Shown here: one piece after another, positions 35,674 through 42,347 of the stretch
How the letters are laid out: each line of letters begins with the position of its first letter
Numbering within the stretch: the first letter of the stretch is position 1
Assembly: GCA_905480235.1 (NCBI GenBank)
Contig: CAJQPP010000019.1
Span: 1-42,347 of the forward strand
Reading direction: 5' to 3'
DNA length: 42,347 nucleotides
From: an uncultured Pirellulaceae bacterium
Lineage (GTDB): Bacteria > Planctomycetota > Planctomycetia > Pirellulales > Pirellulaceae
The notes under the pieces: model-generated
What the model saw: the letters and a program-made list of their open reading frames with translations, nothing else
What the model was told of the DNA's origin: nothing
The model's database searches: none
Program-made: the position numbers and the translations under genes

Positions 35674-36225
35674 TTAGCTGTCATCCACGACTATTTCCAA
35701 CAGTTCCACTGCGGGGATGCTGTTGGTGTAAATTAAAGCGGTCCGGCCATAGCAGACATCAAACTTGTTCGAAAACGTCTGGGCTAATTCAGGGCCGGGT
35801 TTAATTTTCCAAGTGGACATCAGTTTCACGTTTCGCATCACATCGTGCTCGATAAGAACGCGACCTAAAGGAACCTGCTCGCTTTCAATTTTTCGCCAGA
35901 CCTCTCCGGAGAAAGCACTTCTTGTTAAGCGAACGATGCCAAATTGCACGACTTGGTTGTCGGATTGGCGGCGCAACAAAATTTTCCGCGCGTAATGATT
36001 CTCGGTCGTGCTTTTCTCGAGGACTTCCACATTGACGGGTGAGTTGTGATAATTCTCAACCGTCACGGTCATGTGGTAGGTATGTCCCAACAATTCTCGA
36101 TAGGGAGTTGGCACCTGCTCCACGGGGATTTCGGTGAATTGTCCGAGTTGATTGACGTCCTCAAAGAAAAGTTGAGTCAGTGATTGCAGATCCGGGTGGG
36201 TCCAGTTGGCTCGATTAGTAGTCAT
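35674..36225 (-). CDS. chorismate-lyase-like (UbiC/DUF98 superfamily) protein
   Basis: The 183-residue protein resembles UbiC and Mycobacterium Rv2949c-type chorismate lyases, which split chorismate into 4-hydroxybenzoate and pyruvate. Matching segments are HYARKILLR (R80, corresponding to UbiC R76), VPLGRVLIEHDVMRNV (UbiC TPLGRYLF), CYGRTALIYTN (UbiC WGRRSRL) and PAVELLEIVV (E177, corresponding to UbiC E155). Both catalytic residues thus appear present. The N-terminal DLQSLTQLFF and HTYHMTVTVENYHNSPV are less diagnostic. It starts 14 bases after the DUF116-polyprenyl synthase gene, so coupled translation is likely. Assignment rests on a by-eye match; the activity could be a different one on the same fold. 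Confidence 0.7.
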   Translation of the reverse strand: MTTNRANWTHPDLQSLTQLFFEDVNQLGQFTEIPVEQVPTPYRELLGHTYHMTVTVENYHNSPVNVEVLEKSTTENHYARKILLRRQSDNQVVQFGIVRLTRSAFSGEVWRKIESEQVPLGRVLIEHDVMRNVKLMSTWKIKPGPELAQTFSNKFDVCYGRTALIYTNSIPAVELLEIVVDDS

Positions 36226-36239
36226 GATTTCGAGCAGCC

Positions 36240-38081
36240 CTAGCTGGAAACAATCGGTAGGGCATCCTTCATCGTCGGTTCGGCAAATTCGATGGTCGGC
36301 GTGTAGGTGCTTTCAGAGCGGGAAAGCACCGTATCGACTAGGTAGTACAACAAGCGACGTAGGGAATCGGGCTCAATGTCGTCTGCGATGATTTCCGCTT
36401 TTTCCTGATACTTATCAACCAACCGCTGGGCTGTTTCAAAGACATCTGCTTTTAGGTAAAGCTGTCGCGCTTTCATCAGTCGGTGATGCGGATGCATTTC
36501 CTCGTTTTCAACCAGTGAAAAGAGTTCCGCTTGATCCTCTTCGTCAAGCGCCTCGAGGGCTAACGCCCACAAAAGCGTTGGCCTGCCGCAAAGCAGGTCA
36601 CCGCCTGCGGACATTTTGTTGTCTTGGTCTCCATCCCAATCTTTCAGGTCGTTCAAGATTTGAAAGCCCACACCTAGATTGCGTGCAAAGTCCTTGATCG
36701 GTTTAGTGTATTCCGTATTGGGGCCGGCAAGGCGAGCGCCTGTCAGGAGGGCAGCTTCGAAGGCGGGCGCGGTCTTCATCGCGTAGACTTTCAACGCGTC
36801 GAGCGGCTTGAGTCGCTTATCACCGTTGTCTCGCCAAAACAGTTCAGCACCCTGCCCTTCCGAAAGTCGGAGGTGTGCATCGGCCAGGCCGTCCAGTATA
36901 TCCGAGGCGGTGTCGTGTCCTATTTCGCGAGCGTCGCGACTGACTAGGCGGTATCCCATTCCTATCAGATAGTCTCCCACATTGATGGCCGTGGGAATCC
37001 CGTGGGTTTGATGAAGTGCTTCTAACCCATATCGAAATTGGTCGTTGTCTTCGATATCGTCGTGGACCAACGAGGCTTTGTGAAAAGTCTCAATCGATAA
37101 AGCGGCTCGCATCACGGAATCGGGAAATGACTTGACGACTTCAGCATCCAGGGTGCCTTGGTTGCCATTCAACGCATCGTAGGTTGCCAGAGTAATAAAG
37201 GGGCGTGAGTGTTTTCCACCTCGCCCGAGGAAATCGACTGCGATGGCCTCCGTCGCGGCAATCGGATCGAGTCCTGTAGTACCGGTTCCGTTGCGTTCCG
37301 AAATTCTTTCTTGGCTTCGTTTGCGGACGACCAAGCTATCCAGCCGATCGGGCTCAAAAATGTGCGCTGCGCCCCGCAACAGATGGACGTAAGTCCTTGT
37401 CTGTTTCTTCGATTCCTTAAACGGAGTGGCCACCATTTGTTCGACCCAGTGCTCATCGACGCTGGTATTGCGGCAATCGCTGGACAATAAAGGAACGGCC
37501 ATGCAGGGAATACCCGCCAGCAAAATCTTATCGATCGCCTTTTCTAATACGTTCAGACAGGCCACTCCGACAATGGCATCGACATATCCACTGACAATAA
37601 TTTTCAAAACAATCGGTGAACCCTCTGCCACCAGGACTTTGTAGCCCATTTCATCCGCTGTCGTGCGGAAGTCAGCAATGCTGCAGGCACCACAAGTTTT
37701 GCAATCGAGTCCAAATTGATCGTAATCGGCGGGACAGCCTTCGGAGTGTTTCAGGCAATGCGGTAACAGAAACAATCGCCGCTCAGGGGGAACTGCGGCC
37801 ACTTGATCGTGCCAGAATTCACTGGACAAAATCACCATGGTCCAGCCCAGATAGGATTCCGGATGGTTCAGGTCGCTGAGCAGTTTGCGGCAGACAGTCT
37901 CCATCTGGTCTTTGGATAAAGGCGTGGCAGAGTCGATCCCCTCAGCAATCTTTTTGCAGTGGGCCTTCAATTCCTCGCGCAGAGCCAGAGTCTCGGGTAC
38001 CTTTTTGAGGTGCGAGGTTTGGCGGCGGCGCGAACGCCGCTTACGCGGGGGAGCTGTTTTTCCTTCTTCGGCTGCCAACAA
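36240..38081 (-). CDS. DUF116-polyprenyl diphosphate synthase fusion
   Basis: The 613-residue protein joins two domains. After a basic N-terminus (PPRKRRSRRR), residues about 60-230 form a DUF116 domain with a five-Cys cluster (C109, C116, C127, C130, C133; pattern HCLKHSEGCP, then LDCKTCGAC). Residues about 270-590 form a trans-type isoprenyl diphosphate synthase: GGKHSRPF, first Asp-rich motif DDIED (341-345), and second motif FQILNDLKDWDGD (NDxxD, with the first Asp replaced by Asn-477). It should condense isopentenyl diphosphate onto an allylic primer; the chain length is not readable. The start is a TTG (38081 or 38078); AGGA lies 7 bases from the second. It is the middle gene of the cyclase-synthase-lyase operon. 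The DUF116 role is unknown; its Cys cluster suggests a metal or Fe-S site. Confidence 0.88.
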   Translation of the reverse strand: MLAAEEGKTAPPRKRRSRRRQTSHLKKVPETLALREELKAHCKKIAEGIDSATPLSKDQMETVCRKLLSDLNHPESYLGWTMVILSSEFWHDQVAAVPPERRLFLLPHCLKHSEGCPADYDQFGLDCKTCGACSIADFRTTADEMGYKVLVAEGSPIVLKIIVSGYVDAIVGVACLNVLEKAIDKILLAGIPCMAVPLLSSDCRNTSVDEHWVEQMVATPFKESKKQTRTYVHLLRGAAHIFEPDRLDSLVVRKRSQERISERNGTGTTGLDPIAATEAIAVDFLGRGGKHSRPFITLATYDALNGNQGTLDAEVVKSFPDSVMRAALSIETFHKASLVHDDIEDNDQFRYGLEALHQTHGIPTAINVGDYLIGMGYRLVSRDAREIGHDTASDILDGLADAHLRLSEGQGAELFWRDNGDKRLKPLDALKVYAMKTAPAFEAALLTGARLAGPNTEYTKPIKDFARNLGVGFQILNDLKDWDGDQDNKMSAGGDLLCGRPTLLWALALEALDEEDQAELFSLVENEEMHPHHRLMKARQLYLKADVFETAQRLVDKYQEKAEIIADDIEPDSLRRLLYYLVDTVLSRSESTYTPTIEFAEPTMKDALPIVSS

Positions 38082-38184
38082 AGTATCCTGTGTCCAAAGT
38101 TCGCGTATTCTGTTCCGTCGCTGTGTTGCCTGTTACCTCGACTGCCGCATATCTTTCCCACGAAGGGTGATATTATGCCAAAGT

Positions 38185-40131
38185 CTATGTCAAAGACGCC
38201 GATTCTCCTGCGGCTACGGTTTCCAGATAGTCGCAAACATTCCGTATCGCAGAAACCGTAAAAATCAAAGGGTAGAGCCTTTCATAATACCACAGCTTGG
38301 CAAAGTAGAAACCGATCGGCCATTTCTCGAACGTTTTATCATCTTCTATCGCCTCCAGCAGCCATTGGGTTCCCCGTCGGCAGGCCTCGTGCAGCCGCGG
38401 ATGCCCCTGGTAAGCAGGGTGCCCCAGGACGCGTGCCAGCAGGTCCACCACCAAGGCCGTTTCCTGAGTGCTACTGGTCAACTGATGGCTGGCAGGAGCT
38501 TGTGTGTGCCTTTCGTGCGACTCACCTCCTCCCCAGCCAAAATCGTCATTTTGATGCTGCAGGATCCAATTTAACGCTTGTCGACAGCAGGGCTCAGAAA
38601 TGCGGTCGGCTTCTAGATAGGCCAGTAAAACTTTGACTGTTCCGTAAACGGGGTTGTCTTCTTTCGGGTGATCCTGATTGCCAAACCACAATGGTAGCCA
38701 GGTACCGTCTGCATTTTGACGTTTCGCCAAGTATTGGAATCCGCCTTCGATCGCTTTGCTTACTCGTGGTGTCCCAAACTCGTTTTGCCAAGCTAGTAAG
38801 GCCCGCAAAACATGAGCGGTGATGTCGCTGCCGCTTCGATCAAAGGGTAATCGGCCCCAGCCTCGACAGAACGTTGGCCACCCGCGATCTCGGTTTTGGA
38901 GATCCAGCAACCAGCGGATTCCGGCCTGAGCGGATGCATGAATTAATGGCTGATCGTCGGGGTTGACCAGTGGCCATTGTCGCAAGGCCAGTAAAGCGCC
39001 CGGGGTGTCATCAGCATCGGGAACGGCGCCGGACAAGTCGCTCCAGCCCCAGCCACCAGGAGCTGCCCCCGTGAATGGATGAACTTCATTGAATTGGCAG
39101 CTCAGCAACCATTTCAATAACGCCGGAGTCGCATATTCGGCTGACGCGGTGGGCTGAGAGGGAGCAGGAGTAGCCGGTGAGTGGTGGGGTGCCCCAGACG
39201 CAGGTTGGTGACCCAGAGCGTTCAGTGAAAGGGATGTATTCCAGGTCGCGAGATTCGTATCGATAGGCCAGGTACCCCCCAGTTCTCCCAGATCACGAAA
39301 AGAATCGTCGACAAAGCGGATGCAGTTTTGAACCACTTCATGGTCAGCCCGACCGCTATGTGCCAACGACATACCGACAAAACAGGTCAGTGGAATCGCT
39401 TCCAAGTAACCGCCGCTGGATGGTTGCATGCGGGCAAGTAGTTTTAAGCCGGGGCTGACGGAGGCTTGGCGATAAATTTTGACCAAAGGATTCCAGGGTG
39501 GATCTTTGATGAACTTTACCTGACCGATCCCTACCAAAGCAGGAATGGCATAGCTGACGACGGGCAGGTTAATGAACCGGTAAAATCGTTGCGGAACGAC
39601 AGCTGCCTCAAACGGTAACGCGGCGACTTCTTTCCAGGAAACCAGTCCTGCGATCGCGCAATTCGCCAAAATGGGTACTGCAAATGTTTTGTCTTTTCCG
39701 TAACGCTCACGCAGGGCTTTGAGTCTTCCTTTTTTGTCCAGATACCGGTTCGCCGATACGACCGCGGGAATGTCTGCAGGCGGTTGGGAATGCCCGGCTA
39801 GGGTTAAGGCAGCAATTACCAGCATGGTCGTGGCGACATTGGAATAGCTGTCGTCCGTATCGCCCCATCCGCCGTCATGATTTTGTTGGGCCAGCAACCA
39901 GCGACAGCCCTTATCAATAAGCTCGTTGATGCGGGATTCCGGCAGGATGGGGTGCAGGGAATGCTGACGGTATTGCCCCAAAGCACTTACTGCCGTGGCG
40001 GTCGCGAGGGCTGAGCTGGAAAGCTGGCCGACCCAATGCCCCTGCGGGTGGCGTAGATCGAGCAGTTCCTGGCGGACCTTGTTCCACGCTCGCTGAGCTC
40101 GCGCCAGGCTTGGGGGGTCAGCTGGATTCAT
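38185..40131 (-). CDS. class II terpene cyclase (squalene-hopene/sporulenol cyclase family)
   Basis: The 648-residue protein has the double alpha-barrel repeat pattern of squalene-hopene cyclases, with QW-type repeats: QQNHDGGWGD (near 83), MQPSSGGYLEA (near 235), LQNRDRGWPTF (near 411), RQNADGTWLP (near 471) and HQNDDFGWGG (near 526). The protonating DxDD motif is PDADDT (D372, D374, D375), within GGWGWSDLSGAVPDADD, which resembles the tetraprenyl-curcumene (sporulenol) cyclase of Bacillus more than classical squalene-hopene cyclases. The C-terminal FYFAKLWYYERLYPL matches the family end. A Pro/Ala/Ser/His-rich insert sits at about 307-332. It cyclises a polyprenyl chain by protonation; the substrate is unknown, since no squalene synthase or hpnCDE gene is in the window. 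First gene of the operon, 103 bases before the synthase. Confidence 0.88.
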   Translation of the reverse strand: MNPADPPSLARAQRAWNKVRQELLDLRHPQGHWVGQLSSSALATATAVSALGQYRQHSLHPILPESRINELIDKGCRWLLAQQNHDGGWGDTDDSYSNVATTMLVIAALTLAGHSQPPADIPAVVSANRYLDKKGRLKALRERYGKDKTFAVPILANCAIAGLVSWKEVAALPFEAAVVPQRFYRFINLPVVSYAIPALVGIGQVKFIKDPPWNPLVKIYRQASVSPGLKLLARMQPSSGGYLEAIPLTCFVGMSLAHSGRADHEVVQNCIRFVDDSFRDLGELGGTWPIDTNLATWNTSLSLNALGHQPASGAPHHSPATPAPSQPTASAEYATPALLKWLLSCQFNEVHPFTGAAPGGWGWSDLSGAVPDADDTPGALLALRQWPLVNPDDQPLIHASAQAGIRWLLDLQNRDRGWPTFCRGWGRLPFDRSGSDITAHVLRALLAWQNEFGTPRVSKAIEGGFQYLAKRQNADGTWLPLWFGNQDHPKEDNPVYGTVKVLLAYLEADRISEPCCRQALNWILQHQNDDFGWGGGESHERHTQAPASHQLTSSTQETALVVDLLARVLGHPAYQGHPRLHEACRRGTQWLLEAIEDDKTFEKWPIGFYFAKLWYYERLYPLIFTVSAIRNVCDYLETVAAGESASLT

Positions 40132-40229
40132 CAGTATCGACTTTCTTTGCAGAATTACACGCGTTTTACGAGCGGCTTGCTTAGTTTATCATTTGTTGAC
40201 AACGTCGTGATTATCTTTCCGGTTTGCCC
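40132..40229. promoter_or_regulatory. divergent promoter region, terpene cyclase / unknown gene
   Basis: This 98-base gap must hold both promoters. TTGACA occurs on plus at 40196-40201, but no -10 lies at the right distance before the ATG at 40230. The region is AT-richer than its surroundings. Confidence 0.3.
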
Positions 40230-41402
40230 ATGAATCTATCCCAAACACCCTTCGAAAAATTTTCCGCCGATTGCCAGGAGGCCGGACTGGAACCGGCCTT
40301 GGGAAATCTTGCTGATTACCTGATCGAACAAGCTCGATTTCATGAACTGTTCGAGGTCCGTAAATTGCAATTGCGACAACGCATTGGATTGCCCATCGAA
40401 AAATGGCAAGCCATCGATGAGCTGGCACCCGAGAAAGGTCAGGCCCTGGAATCCGGCTTGTTGGAGATTTGCCGAGATGTGGGGGCCCGTTTTATGCAAA
40501 TCGGACAGGTGATGAACGGTTGGCAATACCTCGAGCCCGTCGGGGATCGGCCTGCCGTTGCCGCATTACTCAAAGAGGTCGAACCAACCGATGAGAATGT
40601 GGAGGAGCTGATTCAAATAAGTGTCGGCCAGGGCATCCAGCCAGAAATGGGATTCCAGTTGGTTTTGGACCGCTTTGGAACATGCTCCTCGATCACAACC
40701 TACGAATCCCAATTGGCAATGCAGCCTTTGGAGGTGCGGCGTGGACCAGCCGGACAGCTCGTAGAACATCTCTACCACGAACTCGTCGGTCGAATTCAGC
40801 AAGCGATAAGCGAAGTAGAGGGTGAGGTTCCCGCCAACTGTGGATTAACAGACTTAATGACGGAGCGTGATTGGCTTTTTGAAGGTCTCAACCATCACAT
40901 TGACACGACTCATCTGGCATCGACACTGCGCATCGCCAAAATTTTAGACGAACCGGCTCTGATTGGGAAAGCGATTGAGTTGGCCGAGTATGGAAAGCGA
41001 TTGCACGAGGATTTTCATTATCAGGGGCAGACGCCATTTGAAGCCATTTATGCCGACACGCTTGAGTTTTTGCAGGCCCTGAACGGGCAAGACGCGGAAC
41101 CTGCGATCAGCAGACTGGCCGCGGTCGCGGCGGCACAATCAGAAACCGGCAATTTGGATGCGGCCGTCTGGTATGTGTACCTGTTGGATCGTCTGGAAAT
41201 GGGGGTTGAAGCTACCCAGGTCTACTTGGATCTGGTTCACGTGCAGCAAGCTGAAGGGATGATCAGCGAAGATATCTGTCCCAACTTGACGACTTTGGCC
41301 AGTAAATACGGTTGCTACGAAATCGCTCAGAAAAGGCTGCTGGAGCAAGGGGATTTATTGAGCTATGCGACCATAACAGCGATCGAAAGACAGAGCCTTT
41401 AG
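40230..41402 (+). CDS. conserved-looking protein of unknown function
   Basis: From ATG 40230 the protein has 390 residues (a TTG two codons upstream is less likely). I do not recognise a family. It is acidic, soluble and almost wholly helical, with no signal peptide or membrane segment. The C-terminal third (about 260-390) has paired helices of TPR-like character, with alternating Ala/Leu/Glu (AAVWYVYLLDRLEMGVEATQVYLDL). Segments that look conserved are RKLQLRQRIGLPIEKWQAIDEL near residue 44 and VRRGPAGQLVEHLYHELVGRI near 170. It is transcribed divergently from the terpene cyclase operon and convergently with the Gly/Cys-rich gene. A scaffold or adaptor role is possible but not shown. Confidence 0.85.
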   Translation: MNLSQTPFEKFSADCQEAGLEPALGNLADYLIEQARFHELFEVRKLQLRQRIGLPIEKWQAIDELAPEKGQALESGLLEICRDVGARFMQIGQVMNGWQYLEPVGDRPAVAALLKEVEPTDENVEELIQISVGQGIQPEMGFQLVLDRFGTCSSITTYESQLAMQPLEVRRGPAGQLVEHLYHELVGRIQQAISEVEGEVPANCGLTDLMTERDWLFEGLNHHIDTTHLASTLRIAKILDEPALIGKAIELAEYGKRLHEDFHYQGQTPFEAIYADTLEFLQALNGQDAEPAISRLAAVAAAQSETGNLDAAVWYVYLLDRLEMGVEATQVYLDLVHVQQAEGMISEDICPNLTTLASKYGCYEIAQKRLLEQGDLLSYATITAIERQSL

Positions 41403-41428
41403 GCGGTCGGGGGCAATGCAGCTAGCGC

Positions 41429-41462
41429 AAAAAAACGGCCGAAACCATAATGGCTTCGGCCG
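41429..41462 (-). terminator. intrinsic terminator of the Gly/Cys-rich protein gene
   Basis: A 12-bp stem with one mismatch (41436-41447 with 41451-41462) and a TAA loop is followed on minus by seven T (41435-41429). It begins 26 bases after the stop codon. Confidence 0.82.
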
Positions 41463-41488
41463 CTAAGAAACGTTCTTACTCTCTCGAA

Positions 41489-42259
41489 TTAGCGGGCACC
41501 ACCAGCAATTCGACGGTTCGGAACGATGAAAGCGTTAGGATCTGCAACCGGTGCATCGCTTTGTGGAGCTTCCATCACTGCGGGAGCGTCGCCTGCAGGA
41601 ACAGCAGTTCCGTTGCAGCCACAACCAGCGTCTACTACTGCACCGCAGCATCCGCCACAGTGGCGGGAAGCGTGACGTGCTCGGATGCGGTCCAGAAGGC
41701 CGAATCCGCCGCAACCGTTTCCGCAACCGGAATCGCAACCATTGTCGCATCCGCAGCCAGCGTTAACAGCACCACCGCAGCAACCAGCGTCGCCACCGTT
41801 GCATCCGCAGCCAGCGTCAACTGCTCCGCATCCGTTTCCGCAGCGATTGCGGAACAGACCTGAGAACAATCCGCAACCGTTTCCGCAGCCAGAATCGCAA
41901 CCATTGTCGCATCCGCAGCCAGCGTCAACAGCACCACCGCAGCAACCAGCGTTGCCACCGTTGCATCCGCAACCGGCATCGACAGAACCGCAGCATCCGC
42001 CGCCCATCAAACCACATCCACCGCAACCGCGGTTAAAGAAGCTGCCAAAAGAGTGGCAACGGAAAGCTCTTCCGCCGTCACAGCAGCTGGTGTTTGCGTC
42101 GCATCCGCAACCGGAGGTTACGGGGGTGTCGCAGCAGCTAGTGGCACAGCCACCGCAACCCGAACGACCCATCATACGATCCAACAATTCGAATCCGTAG
42201 CTAGTACTACAGAATGCCATGCCGAAAACCAGCGTGGCGATAACCATTTTAAGTTTCAT
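41489..42259 (-). CDS. secreted glycine/cysteine-rich repeat protein
   Basis: From ATG 42259 the protein has 256 residues. A signal peptide (MKLKMVIATLVFGMAFCSTSYG) precedes a mature part with about 38 Cys by hand count and very high Gly. The core consists of modules such as DAGCGCNGGNAGCCGG and AGCGCDNGCDSGCGNGCG; two long near-identical copies of the block are present, separated by a basic spacer (LFSGLFRNR), and related spacers FELLDRMMGR and LLDRIRARHASR occur elsewhere. The last 45 or so residues are Cys-free, Ala/Pro/Asp-rich (PQSDAPVADPNAFIVPNRR). GGAG 10 bases upstream fixes the start; the frame extends 14 codons to a TTG without support. Likely an exported, disulfide-cross-linked or metal-binding structural protein. 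No named family recognised. Confidence 0.88.
   Translation of the reverse strand: MKLKMVIATLVFGMAFCSTSYGFELLDRMMGRSGCGGCATSCCDTPVTSGCGCDANTSCCDGGRAFRCHSFGSFFNRGCGGCGLMGGGCCGSVDAGCGCNGGNAGCCGGAVDAGCGCDNGCDSGCGNGCGLFSGLFRNRCGNGCGAVDAGCGCNGGDAGCCGGAVNAGCGCDNGCDSGCGNGCGGFGLLDRIRARHASRHCGGCCGAVVDAGCGCNGTAVPAGDAPAVMEAPQSDAPVADPNAFIVPNRRIAGGAR
41709..41990 (-). repeat. tandem DNA repeat inside the Gly/Cys-rich gene
   Basis: Two copies of a block of about 120 bases (41709-41830 and 41871-41990) lie 162 bases (54 codons) apart. They differ at scattered single positions, mostly silent or conservative. The period is a multiple of three, so copy-number change keeps the frame. Confidence 0.8.
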
Positions 42260-42269
42260 CGAGACTTGT

Positions 42270-42273
42270 CTCC
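42270..42273 (-). promoter_or_regulatory. ribosome binding site of the Gly/Cys-rich gene
   Basis: GGAG on the minus strand with a 10-base spacer to ATG 42259. It decides the start against the in-frame TTG at 42301. Confidence 0.55.
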
Positions 42274-42347
42274 AAGGTTTTACTGGTCTTATTTGAATCA
42301 ATCCAACATCACTTGATGATCGGCCGTGCCACCAAACGGTTGGAACG

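Noticed and set aside
41450..41863. Plus-strand Ala/Ser/Thr-rich frame
   Set aside because: Another antisense frame of the same repeat gene, beginning inside its terminator, with no ribosome binding site.
41685..42200. Plus-strand open frame rich in Pro, Gln and Ser with PQPFPQPESQPLSHPQPAS repeats
   Set aside because: It is the complement of the Gly/Cys-rich repeat gene; the bias comes from GC-rich codons read backwards. The minus frame has a signal peptide, ribosome binding site and terminator.
1..42347. Mobile elements, phage genes, CRISPR arrays, toxin-antitoxin or defence genes
   Set aside because: No transposase, integrase, regular short repeats with spacers, or recognisable defence motifs were seen on either strand.

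Overview
The window reads as a chromosomal segment of a member of the Planctomycetota, probably a marine or Pirellulales-like lineage. The evidence is a combination of families largely typical of that phylum: a planctomycete cytochrome c/DUF1549/DUF1553 protein paired with a Tat-exported DUF1501 protein, a DUF1559 protein, a secreted subtilase with an N-terminal LEPR-XLL motif, a formylglycine-type sulfatase, an FHA-GAF-AAA+ regulator and a Gly/Cys-rich secreted repeat protein. I see no insertion sequence, integrase, phage gene or CRISPR array. Gene identities come from reading motifs by eye; no database search was run.

Layout. 1-4.4 kb: tail-specific protease (minus) divergent from a sigma54-type activator (plus). 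4.4-10.8 kb: two envelope genes on minus, a giant MscS/MscK-like channel and an MprF-like lysyl-phosphatidylglycerol synthase/flippase. 11.1-15.7 kb: DUF1553 and DUF1501 gene pair (plus). 16-17.9 kb: tRNA-Leu(CAA) with its own terminator, and a DUF1559 protein (minus). 18.1-23.9 kb: minus-strand operon of thioesterase, protein-prenyltransferase-like barrel, LolD-like ATPase and FtsX-like permease. 23.9-24.5 kb: an orphan plus-strand terminator and rpsR with promoter and terminator. 24.7-31.0 kb: plus-strand transport operon (TAXI binding protein, fused TRAP permease, DUF3311 protein, sodium:solute symporter), then a sulfatase. 31.1-35.5 kb: LEPR-XLL subtilase (minus). 35.7-40.1 kb: minus-strand operon of class II terpene cyclase, DUF116-polyprenyl synthase fusion and chorismate-lyase-like protein. 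40.2-41.4 kb: a protein of unknown function (plus). 41.5-42.3 kb: Gly/Cys-rich repeat protein (minus).

How the genes may work together. The best candidate for an undescribed system is the 35.7-40.1 kb operon. It joins a chain-making polyprenyl synthase, a DxDD cyclase of the squalene-hopene/sporulenol type and an enzyme that could release 4-hydroxybenzoate from chorismate, which suggests a cyclised terpenoid or meroterpenoid. The 18.1-23.9 kb operon is a second point of interest: it links a prenyltransferase-fold protein that has lost two of its three zinc ligands to an envelope ABC transporter. Much of the remaining content concerns the cell envelope, secretion and scavenging of sulfated or organic-acid nutrients.
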